Below are positions 25,287 through 33,074 of a DNA stretch of 64,000 bases, one piece after another. Below the pieces are notes generated by a model. It was given only the letters and a program-made list of their open reading frames with translations, was not told where the DNA came from and searched no databases. The first letter of the stretch is position 1. The number at the start of each line of letters is the position of its first letter. Both the position numbers and the translations under genes were made by a program. Source of the DNA: Pseudomonas sichuanensis (GTDB lineage Bacteria > Pseudomonadota > Gammaproteobacteria > Pseudomonadales > Pseudomonadaceae); contig NZ_QKVM01000012.1 of assembly GCF_003231305.1 (NCBI RefSeq), positions 53,337 through 117,336 of the forward strand. The letters are read 5' to 3'.

Positions 25287-27725
25287 TCAGAACTGCGGCG
25301 TGTATTTGACCGTGAACATGAAGTTGCGTGGCTCGCCGTAGTTGTTGCTGCCATTGAGCTGGTTGAAACCGGCCACCCAATACTTCTTGTCGAACAGGTT
25401 GTTGGCATTGACCGCCAGGTTCACTTCGGGTGACAGCTGGTAGGCCAGGCGTGCGTTCCAGACCGTGTAGCCTGCCACTTCATAGTTGCGCTCGTAGCCC
25501 AGGGTGTGGCTCTGGCTGGTGAAGCCCAGCCCGGTGCTCCAGCGCTGGCCGTCCAGCGGCAGGGTGTAGTCGGCCCAGGCGCGCAGCATGTGCTTGGGGG
25601 TCCACTGGCTGAACACACGGCCCTTGTTGTCCGGGTCGTCGAGGAACTTGGTGGTGTTGTAGGTATAGCCGGCGAACAGTTGCAGGCCGCTGAGCACTTC
25701 ACCGCTGACCTCGGCTTCGACGCCCTGGCTGCGCACCTTGCCTGCAGCGGTCGAGCAGAACCAGTCATCGCAGGCAAAGCCCGAGGCGACGTCGGTGACG
25801 GCACGGTTTTCCTGGTCATAGCGGAACACGGCCAGCGAGGCATTGACCCGGCCGTCGAGCAGTTCGCCTTTCAGGCCGGTCTCGTAGTTGCTGCCCACTA
25901 CCGGCTTGAGCGGCGTGTTGCCCACGGCGCGCTCGGTCTGCGGCACGAATACATCGGTGTAGCTGGCGTACCAGGCCCATTCACGGGTCAGGTCGTAAAC
26001 GAAGCCGGCATAGGGCGTGACCTGCCCGGTCTCGGTCATGCGGCTGGTCGGGTGTTGGTTACCGGGCTCGTCAGGGCCGTTGAAGTCGGTCGAATCCCAG
26101 CGGTAGTCGAACCAGCTGACCCGCGCGCCGAGCACCAGGGTCAGGTCCTCCACTGGCTTGACGCGCCAGGCGCCATACAGGCCTTTCTGGCGGATGTCGT
26201 AGCTGGCGCGGTTGGCGCGGCCCATGTCGCCGGCGAGCAGGCTGTCGCGGCTAGGTTCCGGGCGGTTGTGATCGATGGCGAAGATGTTGTCGTCGGGATC
26301 GTCGACGAAGTTGCGCCAATAGGCATCGTCGGACGTCAGCTTGGCGTAGTTGCCACCCAGGGTCACCTCGTGGGCCACGGAGCCGGTATCGAAATGCCCG
26401 ACCAGGTTCATGTCCAGGCCGAGCTTGGTGTTGTGGAAGTCGGTGATCCAGTCGGCGTAGCTGACGCCCGTGCCATCGGGGGCCAAGCCCTGGTCGATGG
26501 TCTGCACGCGCTGGTGGGTCGAGGTATTGGTCTCGTCCATGCGCACGGCGGCGGTCTTGAACGTCCAGTCGTCGTTGAAACGGTGCTCGAGGTCGAGGTA
26601 GTAGGTGGTGACGTCGGTCTCGGCGCGGCTCCAGCGCGCACCGGTGTAGGTGGAGCGGGGCAGGTCCACCGCCTTGCCGGTCGCATAGCGGGGGATGCCG
26701 CGCAGCATCGGGCGCGACTGCTGGCGGCTGTAGCTGATGCCGCCACCCACGGTGGTGGCATCGTTCAGGTCGATGTCCAGGGCGCCATACAGGGAGTGGT
26801 TCTTGCTCCACTTGTAATCGATGTAACTGTCGCTCTGGTCTTCGTCCAGCACCACGCGCCCACGTACCCGGCCATCGCCGGTCAACGGGCCGCCGGCGTC
26901 CAGCTGCAGGCCGTAGTGATCCCAGGAGCCCGCCTTGCCGGTCAGGGCGACGGTCGGGGTGGCCTGGCCGCGCTTGCGCACCAGGTTGATCGCGCCACCT
27001 GGGCTGCCGGTACCTTGCAGCAGGCCGGAGGCGCCGCGCAGGATTTCCACGCGGTCGAAGAACACCAGGTCCTGGGTTGCCCAGTTGCCCAGCGAGTAGT
27101 TATTGCGCTGGATCGGCACCCCGTCGTACTGCCAGTCGTCGATCTGGAAGCCGCGCGAGGTGATGACCATGCCCGGGCCGATCCCTTGGGCACCGACCAG
27201 GCCGGTGGTGTGGTTGACGGCGTCCTGCAGGTCGGTGATGCCCTGGTCGTCCAGCTGCTTGCGGGTGATGACGGTGACCGACTGCGGAATCTCCTTCAGC
27301 GTGTGTACGCCCTTGCCGAGGGTGACGGCACGCGCGGCGTAGCTGCCGCTGCCTTCACTGGTGGCGTCCAGGTAGTTGTCGCTGATGCTGGTGCTGCCCA
27401 GTTCCAGCGCGTTGCCCTCCAGGGTGGCCGGCGCCACGCTGAAGTGGCCGCTGGCGGTCACCCGCAGTTGCAGGCCGCTACCGGCCAGGGCGGCCTGCAT
27501 GGCTTGTTCGGCACTCATTTCGCCGACCACGGCCGGGGCCTGCTTGCCGCGCACCAGGCCGGGTTCCAGGGCGATGATGTGCCCGCTCTGGCTGGCAATG
27601 CGGTTGAGCGTGGTGGCAAGGTCTGCCGCCGGCAGGTTGAACGACTGGGTCTGCGCCTGGGCAAAGCCGCTGAGGCTGCTCAGGGCGATGACGAGGGGCA
27701 GGGCGCGGGGCCATAGGTTGTGCAC
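25287..27725 (-). CDS. TonB-dependent siderophore receptor with STN signalling domain
   Basis: About 812 residues. A signal peptide (LPLVIALSSLSGFAQA) is followed by an STN domain (SFNLPAADLATTLNRIASQS, VVGEMSAEQAMQAALAGSGL), a plug (SVTVITRKQLDDQGITDLQD, VEILRGASGLLQGTGSPGGA) and a barrel ending in aromatic PQF. The STN domain lets the receptor signal through a FecR-type anti-sigma factor, and the fecI-fecR-type genes lie directly upstream on the same strand. I take the GTG at 27725 as start because GGGAG precedes it; an ATG at 27791 gives a signal peptide placed too far in. The siderophore cannot be told from sequence. Confidence 0.92.
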   Translation of the reverse strand: MHNLWPRALPLVIALSSLSGFAQAQTQSFNLPAADLATTLNRIASQSGHIIALEPGLVRGKQAPAVVGEMSAEQAMQAALAGSGLQLRVTASGHFSVAPATLEGNALELGSTSISDNYLDATSEGSGSYAARAVTLGKGVHTLKEIPQSVTVITRKQLDDQGITDLQDAVNHTTGLVGAQGIGPGMVITSRGFQIDDWQYDGVPIQRNNYSLGNWATQDLVFFDRVEILRGASGLLQGTGSPGGAINLVRKRGQATPTVALTGKAGSWDHYGLQLDAGGPLTGDGRVRGRVVLDEDQSDSYIDYKWSKNHSLYGALDIDLNDATTVGGGISYSRQQSRPMLRGIPRYATGKAVDLPRSTYTGARWSRAETDVTTYYLDLEHRFNDDWTFKTAAVRMDETNTSTHQRVQTIDQGLAPDGTGVSYADWITDFHNTKLGLDMNLVGHFDTGSVAHEVTLGGNYAKLTSDDAYWRNFVDDPDDNIFAIDHNRPEPSRDSLLAGDMGRANRASYDIRQKGLYGAWRVKPVEDLTLVLGARVSWFDYRWDSTDFNGPDEPGNQHPTSRMTETGQVTPYAGFVYDLTREWAWYASYTDVFVPQTERAVGNTPLKPVVGSNYETGLKGELLDGRVNASLAVFRYDQENRAVTDVASGFACDDWFCSTAAGKVRSQGVEAEVSGEVLSGLQLFAGYTYNTTKFLDDPDNKGRVFSQWTPKHMLRAWADYTLPLDGQRWSTGLGFTSQSHTLGYERNYEVAGYTVWNARLAYQLSPEVNLAVNANNLFDKKYWVAGFNQLNGSNNYGEPRNFMFTVKYTPQF

Positions 27726-27798
27726 GGTGTTCTCCCGAGTTTGAAGTTGGCTGTCAGGAGTTAGGTGCAACGAGAAATGAAAACCGGACACCTTTGCG

Positions 27799-27820
27799 AA
27801 TGATTTTCAAAAATATTTTC
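27799..27820 (-). promoter_or_regulatory. AT-rich promoter/Fur-like element ahead of the receptor gene
   Basis: On the minus strand GAAAATATTTTTGAAAATCA continues TT, just downstream of the fecR-like stop. It resembles a degenerate Fur box and also holds a GAAAAT block like the -35 of FecI-type promoters. The assignment is tentative. Confidence 0.35.
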
Positions 27821-28796
27821 AGCCCGCAGCCGCCGGCCCGATCAGGGTCAGCCACGGGCCGTAGTGTTCGATGCGGATCGGCAGGGTTTCGCCCAGGGCC
27901 TGCAAGGCCTCCCGGGGCTGATCCAGCGGGAACACGCCTTGTACGCGCAGGCCGCGCACTTCGGGAGCCAGGCGGATGAAACCGGGCTGGTAGTCGCGCA
28001 GGGCTTCGATCACCTGGTGCAGCGGCTCGTCGAGCACTTCCAGGCGGCCTTCGAGCCAGGCTGCGCGCTGGCGTTGTTCCTGCGCGAGCAGTTCGATACC
28101 GCTGCTGCGCAGCACGGCGGCCTGGCCTTCTTGCAGGTCGAGCTGGCGGCCGTCGGCGAGGCTGGCGCGCACGCTGTGTTGCAGCACCACCACACGGGTC
28201 GAGCCCGTCTCCTGGCTGACCAGGAAGCGTGTGCCCAGGGCCTGCACCTGGCCTTGTGCGGTGCGTACCCGCAGCGGGCGTTGCGGGTCTGGCGCGACCT
28301 GGATCAGCAGCTCGCCGCGGCGCAATACCACCAGGCGTTGGTCGGCGTCGAACAGCAAGTCGACCGCACTGTGGCTGTTGAGGCTCAGGCGGCTGCCATC
28401 GTCCAGGGTGAAGCTGCGGCGCTGGCCGCTGGCGGTGTGCAGGTCGGCCCGCCAGCCCAGGGCCGCGTCACTGCGCCAGCCGGCCCACAGCCCGCCGCCC
28501 AAAAGACCAAGGCCGGCCATGCTGCGCAGCACGTCGCGGCGGCTGCGGGTGGGTTGCAGCAACAGGCGGCGGGTGGCTTCGGTCTGGCCGGGCGCCCGCG
28601 CATCGAGGCCGCGCAGTACCGCGCAGGGGCGGCCAAGGCGCTGTTGCAGCAAGTCCCACGCTTGTTGGTGCCGAGGGTCCTGGCCCAGCCAGTGCTGCAA
28701 GCGCGCGGGCAGGCTGGCGTCATGGCCGCCAGCGTTGAGTTCCACCATCCAGTCGATGGCTTGTTCGCTGATGCTGTCGAGCACTTGGCGGCTCAT
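27819..28796 (-). CDS. FecR-family anti-sigma regulator
   Basis: A 325-residue inner-membrane regulator. The N-terminal cytoplasmic part contains DUF4880-like IDWMVELNAGG and LQHWLGQDPRHQQAWDLL; a hydrophobic stretch (MAGLGLLGGGLWAGW) follows near residue 95; then comes the FecR domain (LDDGSRLSLNSHSAVDLLFD) and a C-terminal STN-like signal-receiving part. The ATG overlaps the stop of the sigma factor gene (ATGA), which is the usual coupling. It would relay receptor occupancy to the ECF sigma factor. Confidence 0.92.
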   Translation of the reverse strand: MSRQVLDSISEQAIDWMVELNAGGHDASLPARLQHWLGQDPRHQQAWDLLQQRLGRPCAVLRGLDARAPGQTEATRRLLLQPTRSRRDVLRSMAGLGLLGGGLWAGWRSDAALGWRADLHTASGQRRSFTLDDGSRLSLNSHSAVDLLFDADQRLVVLRRGELLIQVAPDPQRPLRVRTAQGQVQALGTRFLVSQETGSTRVVVLQHSVRASLADGRQLDLQEGQAAVLRSSGIELLAQEQRQRAAWLEGRLEVLDEPLHQVIEALRDYQPGFIRLAPEVRGLRVQGVFPLDQPREALQALGETLPIRIEHYGPWLTLIGPAAAG

Positions 28797-29299
28797 GGCT
28801 GCAGCTCGCACAGGTAGCATTGGCGCAGCGCCTGTTTCATGTAGCGGCTGACGGTGCGTTCGGACAGGTTCAGCTTGGCGGCGATGTCGACGTAGCTCAG
28901 GCCATCGAGCTGGCTGTAGAGGAAGGCCGCCTTGACGATATCCGGCAGGCCATCGAGCACCTGGTCGATGGTGACCAGCGCCTCGAGCAGCAGCAGTTGT
29001 TCCTCGGCCGAAGGGGCCACTGGCTCCGGCAACAGGGCCAGGCGGTCCAGGTAGGCCTGTTCGAGTTGGCGGCGGCGGTGGCGGTCGAAGATCAGCCGGC
29101 GGGCGATGGTCGACAGGTAGGCGCGGGGCTGCTGGATGCTATCGGGGTCGACCCGCGCGCCGAGCATCTGGCAGAACGCTTCGGCGGCAGTGTCTTCGGC
29201 GTCGGCACGGTTGCGCAGGCGCTTGTTGATGTGTTGCAGCAGCCAGCGATGGTGGTCGCTGAAGAAGAAGCCCAGCTTGCGGGTTGAAGTGCTGTCCAA
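28793..29299 (-). CDS. ECF sigma factor, FecI-like
   Basis: A 168-residue sigma-70 family protein. Region 2 is visible (LQHINKRLRNRADAEDTAAE with AYLSTIARRLIFDRHRRRQ) and region 4 is LDGLSYVDIAAKLNLSERTV. The protein starts at a TTG at 29299; no nearby ATG exists in frame, and upstream codons run through the Fur box. The ribosome-binding site is weak. It should direct RNA polymerase to the adjacent STN receptor gene when iron is low and the cognate siderophore is bound. Confidence 0.9.
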   Translation of the reverse strand: MDSTSTRKLGFFFSDHHRWLLQHINKRLRNRADAEDTAAEAFCQMLGARVDPDSIQQPRAYLSTIARRLIFDRHRRRQLEQAYLDRLALLPEPVAPSAEEQLLLLEALVTIDQVLDGLPDIVKAAFLYSQLDGLSYVDIAAKLNLSERTVSRYMKQALRQCYLCELQP

Positions 29300-29320
29300 C
29301 GACCGGTTTTCCGAGTGTGA

Positions 29321-29339
29321 GTGTAAATCGTTCTCAATA
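29321..29339 (-). promoter_or_regulatory. Fur box upstream of the ECF sigma factor
   Basis: On the minus strand the 19-mer TATTGAGAACGATTTACAC resembles Pseudomonas Fur boxes with its TGAGAAnnATTT core. It lies 22 bp upstream of the TTG start, which suggests iron repression of the sigma-anti-sigma pair. Confidence 0.65.
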
Positions 29340-29402
29340 GTAGCCGGGTCGTTCGGGTTGCTGCAATGGGGCGGTGGGCTACCGCCCCCGGGGCAGTGCG
29401 GC

Positions 29403-30002
29403 TCAGGCGAGGGCGAGATGGTCTTCGAACAGTCGCTCGCCCAGTTGCCGCGCGCGTTCGAGGTTGGCGCGGTTGTCCTGGATTTCGCTGTCGGTGAGCA
29501 GCGTGGTGCTGAGCACCTCGGCGCCGCAGTAGTCGAAGATGCCGTGTTCGATCTGTGTTGCCATGGCCTGGTTGTAGCCGTGGCGCTCGAAGGTACCAGC
29601 GTCGGCACCGGCCACGCCGACCAGGTGCACGGTCAGGCCGTCGAGCTTTTTGATCAGCTTGCCGTCGGCGTGGTAGTCGAATGCCCAGCCATTGCTGAAT
29701 ACCCGCTCCACCCAGCCTTTGAGCAGGGCCGGCAGCGACCACCAGTAGATGGGGTAGACCAGCACCAGGGTGTCGGCCCGTGCGATGCGCGCCTGCTCGG
29801 CCAGCACGTCTGCCGGGGCCGCAGCCTGGCGCCGGTGCACGGCGTGGTCGGCAAGGCCGAAGCGCGGGTCGAACTGCTCGGCCCCCAGGTCGGCGAACTC
29901 GCTGGTATGGCCGGCGGCATGCAAACCGGCAGCAATCTGCCCGGCGAGTGCGTGGGTGAGGGATGCAGGGTCGTGGTGACCAATGACGATCAGGGCGTGC
30001 AT
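29403..30002 (-). CDS. NAD(P)H dehydrogenase (quinone)-like flavoprotein
   Basis: A 199-residue Flavodoxin_2 protein. It opens MHALIVIGHHDPASLTHALA, the FMN/FAD phosphate-binding start of this family, and has the active-site segment LVLVYPIYWWSLPALLKGWV and GVAGADAGTFERHGY. Relatives reduce quinones by two electrons or regulate Kef channels. It is divergent from a TetR gene across a 92-bp region with tandem operator-like repeats, so it is a likely target of that repressor. Confidence 0.9.
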   Translation of the reverse strand: MHALIVIGHHDPASLTHALAGQIAAGLHAAGHTSEFADLGAEQFDPRFGLADHAVHRRQAAAPADVLAEQARIARADTLVLVYPIYWWSLPALLKGWVERVFSNGWAFDYHADGKLIKKLDGLTVHLVGVAGADAGTFERHGYNQAMATQIEHGIFDYCGAEVLSTTLLTDSEIQDNRANLERARQLGERLFEDHLALA

Positions 30003-30055
30003 GGCGAAGGCTCCATCAAGGTGTGCAGGAAAACCGTGAGCGCTATATACTCGCA

Positions 30056-30091
30056 GTAAGTTACCTTTGGTAAGTTACTTTTGGTAGGTAA
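30056..30091. promoter_or_regulatory. tandem 14-bp operator repeats between oxidoreductase and TetR genes
   Basis: GTAAGTTACCTTTG at 30056 is repeated at 30070 as GTAAGTTACTTTTG (13 of 14 identical), followed by a partial third GTAGGTAAG. The repeats also create the palindrome TTACC-TTT-GGTAA at 30061. They end just before the TetR start at 30095, so binding would block both divergent promoters. Confidence 0.65.
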
Positions 30092-30094
30092 GCG

Positions 30095-30691
30095 ATGTCA
30101 AGCGATGACAAGAATCCCTCGCGCAAGCGCCTTTCACGTGAGCAGCGCCGCCGCCAGTTGCTCGATGTGGCCTGGCTGCTGGTGCGCGAAGAGGGTACCG
30201 AAGGCTTGAGCCTGGGCCGGCTGGCCGAGCAGGCCGGGGTTACCAAACCGGTGGTGTATGACCACTTCGAGACCCGCACCGGGCTGCTGGTGGCGTTGTA
30301 TCAGGAGTACGACGCCCGGCAGACCGCCATGCTCGACAGCGCCCTGGCCGGCGGCCCGGCCGACCTGGATGGGCGGGCGCAGGTGATCGCCGACGCCTAT
30401 GTGAATTGCGTGATGAGCCAGGGGCGGGAGATCCCCGGGGTCAGCGCGGCGCTGGCGGGCTCACCGGAAATGGAGGCCCTCAAACGCGTCTATGAGGGGC
30501 CGTTTCTCGACAAGTGCCGGCAGGCGCTGGCGCCGTTCGCCGCCGGTGGCGACATCGATACCGCTGGCTTGCGGGCTTTGGTCGGGGCTGCCGAGGCACT
30601 GTCGCAGGCCGCCGCATGCGGGGAGCTGGAGCCTGAGGCCGCCCGCCAGGAGTTGCAGGCGACCATTGTCGCGATGGTCGGCCGGCGATGA
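30095..30691 (+). CDS. TetR/AcrR family regulator
   Basis: A 198-residue repressor with an N-terminal helix-turn-helix (LLDVAWLLVREEGTEGLSLG, then LAEQAGVTKPVVYDHFETRTGLL). The C-terminal ligand domain is not diagnostic. The start codon abuts tandem repeats that look like its own operator. By position it should control itself and the divergent quinone-reductase-like gene; a redox-active or aromatic inducer is a guess from that partner. Confidence 0.92.
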   Translation: MSSDDKNPSRKRLSREQRRRQLLDVAWLLVREEGTEGLSLGRLAEQAGVTKPVVYDHFETRTGLLVALYQEYDARQTAMLDSALAGGPADLDGRAQVIADAYVNCVMSQGREIPGVSAALAGSPEMEALKRVYEGPFLDKCRQALAPFAAGGDIDTAGLRALVGAAEALSQAAACGELEPEAARQELQATIVAMVGRR

Positions 30692-30770
30692 GCCGACGGT
30701 GGTGGGATAACCCCCGGACTCAAGCATGGGTCATGCTAGAATCCGCCCCTTCGAATCTGGAGGTACACGC

Positions 30771-31340
30771 GTGCGCAAACTGGCTGTGGTAATGGCGGTG
30801 TTGGCCCTGGCGGGCTGCAACAACGAGGTCGAAGGGGTACACAACCAGGTGGCTGAGCACCTGAAAAACCCCAAGACGGCCAAGTTCGCCAATGTGCGCT
30901 TCGACACCCAAGGCTCCATCTGCGGCCAGGTGCGCGGCAAGGACGATGCCGGGCAGTACGAGGCATATCGTAGCTACGTGGCGATCAAGCGCGACGGCCA
31001 GTACCAGATCATCATCGATGAAACCGGCAATGACCTGCGCATCCGTGAAATCTGCGGCGGCGCCGAGCTGCAGCGCCGCGCCGAGGCCCTGGCCGACCAG
31101 CCGGCGCCGGAAGGCTGGGATGTGGAAGTGATCCAGGGCCCGAACATGGGCGCCCTGACCGACATGACCGCGCGCCTGATCGAGAAGGGCATTCCATCCT
31201 GGGTCGAATACCGCGAGGGCAAGCCGGTGGTGTTGATCGGGCCATACCCGAGCAAGGCCGAGGCCGATGCGCGCAAGGCAGAAGTCATGGCCAAGCTGGG
31301 GACCGACTCGGTGGTCATCCAGCACGGTGTCGAGCGCTGA
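30771..31340 (+). CDS. SPOR-domain lipoprotein
   Basis: A 189-residue protein starting at a GTG with GGAGG before it. A lipoprotein signal peptide ends at the lipobox ALAGC (Cys16) followed by NNEVEG. Residues ~25-95 form a small uncharacterised domain (HLKNPKTAKFANVRFDTQGS, with a CGQVRGKD segment containing a cysteine). The C-terminal ~75 residues (WDVEVIQGPNMGAL, then VLIGPYPSKAEADARKAEVM) fit a SPOR domain, which binds denuded peptidoglycan at division septa. A septal envelope location is inferred. Confidence 0.82.
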   Translation: MRKLAVVMAVLALAGCNNEVEGVHNQVAEHLKNPKTAKFANVRFDTQGSICGQVRGKDDAGQYEAYRSYVAIKRDGQYQIIIDETGNDLRIREICGGAELQRRAEALADQPAPEGWDVEVIQGPNMGALTDMTARLIEKGIPSWVEYREGKPVVLIGPYPSKAEADARKAEVMAKLGTDSVVIQHGVER

Positions 31341-31455
31341 CAGGACCGTCAAGAAGCTGTCATGTCGAGGGTGGCTTACCCTTGGCAGGGCCTTGATGTC
31401 GAAGGACATTGTTAGCGGCTATGCTGTGGGGGCGAACGCTGAGCAGGAGAGCCAC

Positions 31456-31881
31456 ATGGCAACGCTGGAACGTGCCATCGCGCTGGCCATCAAGGCCCAT
31501 GAAGGGCAGTACGACAAGGGTGGGGCGGCCTATATCCTCCACCCGCTGCGGGTGATGGCGCGGGTGACCACGCCCGAGCAGCGGATCGTCGCGGTGCTGC
31601 ACGATGTGCTGGAAGACACCCCGTTTACCCTCTCCGACCTTGCCCGCGAAGGCTTCCCGCTGAAGATACTCGCCGCGCTGCTGGCCCTGAGCCGGCGCGA
31701 AGGCGAAAGCTACGAAGCCTTCGTCATCCGCCTGGGCGTCGACCCGTTGGCCCGTGAAGTGAAGCTGGCAGACCTGGCCGACAACAGCGACCTGTCGCGC
31801 ATCGCTTGCCCGGGCCCGGCGGACCTTGCCCGCCTGGCCCGCTACCAGCAGGCCAGCGCCTACCTGCAAACGCTGGGCTGA
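31456..31881 (+). CDS. single-domain HD hydrolase, alarmone-hydrolase-like
   Basis: A 141-residue protein matching only the (p)ppGpp hydrolase half of RelA/SpoT enzymes. The motifs are GGAAYILHPLRV (H29), AVLHDVLEDT (H49, D50, E53, D54) and KLADLADN (K103, D106, N110). There is no synthetase or TGS domain, so it is comparable with small alarmone hydrolases (SAH/Mesh1), though shorter than typical members. The ATG at 31456 has AGGAGA before it; upstream in-frame codons have no family match. Activity on ppGpp is inferred. Confidence 0.82.
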   Translation: MATLERAIALAIKAHEGQYDKGGAAYILHPLRVMARVTTPEQRIVAVLHDVLEDTPFTLSDLAREGFPLKILAALLALSRREGESYEAFVIRLGVDPLAREVKLADLADNSDLSRIACPGPADLARLARYQQASAYLQTLG

Positions 31882-31887
31882 GCGCCG

Positions 31888-32580
31888 TCAGCCACAGGCC
31901 TTGAGGTTGACCGGGCCGACGAATGCGTTGCCGTGGCCCATTACGCACGCGACCCGCTGGTTGCGCTGCTGTTCCCACGCCTGCGGCGGGTAGGTCTTGT
32001 TCCACGCTTCGAACAGCTGGCGGTCCTGTTTCGACAGGCGCAGGTCGTACTGCTGGCTCATGTAGAAGTAAGTGCGCGCGATCATCCCGCGGATCGACGG
32101 GCGCGGCATGACCTTTTTCGCCTTGAAGTCGACCTGGGTCAGGCAACTGCCGTACTGGCCATGCTGCACCGGCAGCCAGCCGAAGCTGTAGTTGCTGCGG
32201 TCGCCGTTCACTTCACCAATGCTGGGCACCAGGTTGTGCAGGTCGGCCTCGGCGCGCTGATAGGCCACATCGTTGCGCGCGCAGTTCTTGCGCCCGCCGC
32301 TCTGCCAGCACTGGCGCTGGTGGCCGATCTGCCAAGCCGGAACGATATGCTCCCATTCGATGCGCGCGGCGCGCTGGGCGTTCTTGCGCGGCGCGTAGCC
32401 GCAGGACGCCAGGTCGACCTTGTTGCCGTTGTATTTGCAGCCGCAGTAAAACTCGGTGGATTGCGGCGCATACAGGCGCCAGGCGACCTGCTTGGCTTCC
32501 TGGAAAGTGCGTGGGGCGTCGGCGTGGGCAAGCGGGGTGGTCAGCAACAGGCAGGTGGCCGCGAAAAGCAGAACTCTCAT
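31888..32580 (-). CDS. endA: endonuclease I family secreted nuclease
   Basis: A 230-residue protein with a Sec signal peptide (RVLLFAATCLLLTTPLAHA) and the beta-beta-alpha-metal nuclease core of EndA/NucM. The catalytic EWEHIVPAWQ holds the general-base histidine, and ADLHNLVPSIGEVNGDRSN holds the metal-binding Asn. Cysteines that could form disulfides (CGCKY, CWQSGGRKNC) fit a periplasmic or extracellular location. It starts 6 bp after the DUF1654 gene and so shares its SOS-boxed promoter. Confidence 0.92.
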   Translation of the reverse strand: MRVLLFAATCLLLTTPLAHADAPRTFQEAKQVAWRLYAPQSTEFYCGCKYNGNKVDLASCGYAPRKNAQRAARIEWEHIVPAWQIGHQRQCWQSGGRKNCARNDVAYQRAEADLHNLVPSIGEVNGDRSNYSFGWLPVQHGQYGSCLTQVDFKAKKVMPRPSIRGMIARTYFYMSQQYDLRLSKQDRQLFEAWNKTYPPQAWEQQRNQRVACVMGHGNAFVGPVNLKACG

Positions 32581-32586
32581 GGGCGC

Positions 32587-32829
32587 TCAGTCTTCCTGCG
32601 GTACGGTCCAGAAAATCTGCACGCCGCCGTCATCGCGGTGGGCGAGGGTGACGTTGTCGTTTTCGGCAATTTCTGCGAGCAGGGTGTCCCAGTCTTCGGG
32701 CGATTCCTGTTCGAGGCGGAAGATCAAGGCTGCGCGGCTGCGCTGGGCGATTGGGCTGTTGATGATCTTCTGGATGCGCTGACCCAGTTGTTCATAACTG
32801 CTTGGCGTTGCTGCGGAGGTGCTGGCCAC
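32587..32829 (-). CDS. DUF1654 protein, first gene of an SOS operon
   Basis: An 80-residue protein of the pseudomonad DUF1654 family; the conserved block is YEQLGQRIQKIINSPIAQRS. It starts with GTG, preceded by AAGGA. A perfect LexA-type palindrome lies 19-34 bp upstream of the start, and endonuclease I follows 6 bp downstream. DUF1654 genes also occur in Pseudomonas prophages, often near damage-inducible genes. No biochemical function is known. Confidence 0.85.
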   Translation of the reverse strand: MASTSAATPSSYEQLGQRIQKIINSPIAQRSRAALIFRLEQESPEDWDTLLAEIAENDNVTLAHRDDGGVQIFWTVPQED

Positions 32830-32847
32830 GGGCTGTTCCTTGTTTTA

Positions 32848-32863
32848 CTGTATGTGCATACAG
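32848..32863. promoter_or_regulatory. LexA (SOS) box upstream of DUF1654-endonuclease I
   Basis: CTGTATGTGCATACAG matches the CTGT-N8-ACAG LexA consensus, with perfect CTGTATG/CATACAG half-sites and flanking TA dinucleotides that extend the arms. It lies immediately upstream of the DUF1654 start. Confidence 0.85.
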
Positions 32864-32974
32864 TATTTCACTGTAGGCCATTTCGCAACAAGGCATCAGA
32901 GTAAAGGTATACGTGGTGATCCGTTTGCCGGCAAAGCCAGCTCCTACGGGTACAGCCCGGATCTTGGGGCCTGG

Positions 32975-33059
32975 GGGAGCGGGTTTACTCGCGAACACCA
33001 GCGAAGCTGGTGCCAGAGTCCGCGGTGTCCACTTCGCGGGTAAACCCGCTCCCACAGGG
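32975..33059. repeat. REP pair, one arm degenerate
   Basis: GGAGCGGGTTTACTCGCGAA and CTTCGCGGGTAAACCCGCTC in inverted orientation, with a small CACCAGCGAAGCTGGTG hairpin in the centre. A further half-unit (TTGCCGGCAAAGCCAGCTCC) lies at about 32925. Confidence 0.8.
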
Positions 33060-33074
33060 CGCGCGGGGGCTCAG

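Noticed and set aside
28793..29608. Longer ECF sigma frame starting at 29608
   Set aside because: The first ~100 residues run through the Fur box and the intergenic region and have no sigma-factor similarity; TTG at 29299 is better.
31267..31455. N-terminal extension of the HD hydrolase
   Set aside because: No homology or ribosome site; the ATG at 31456 has both a good site and the family start.
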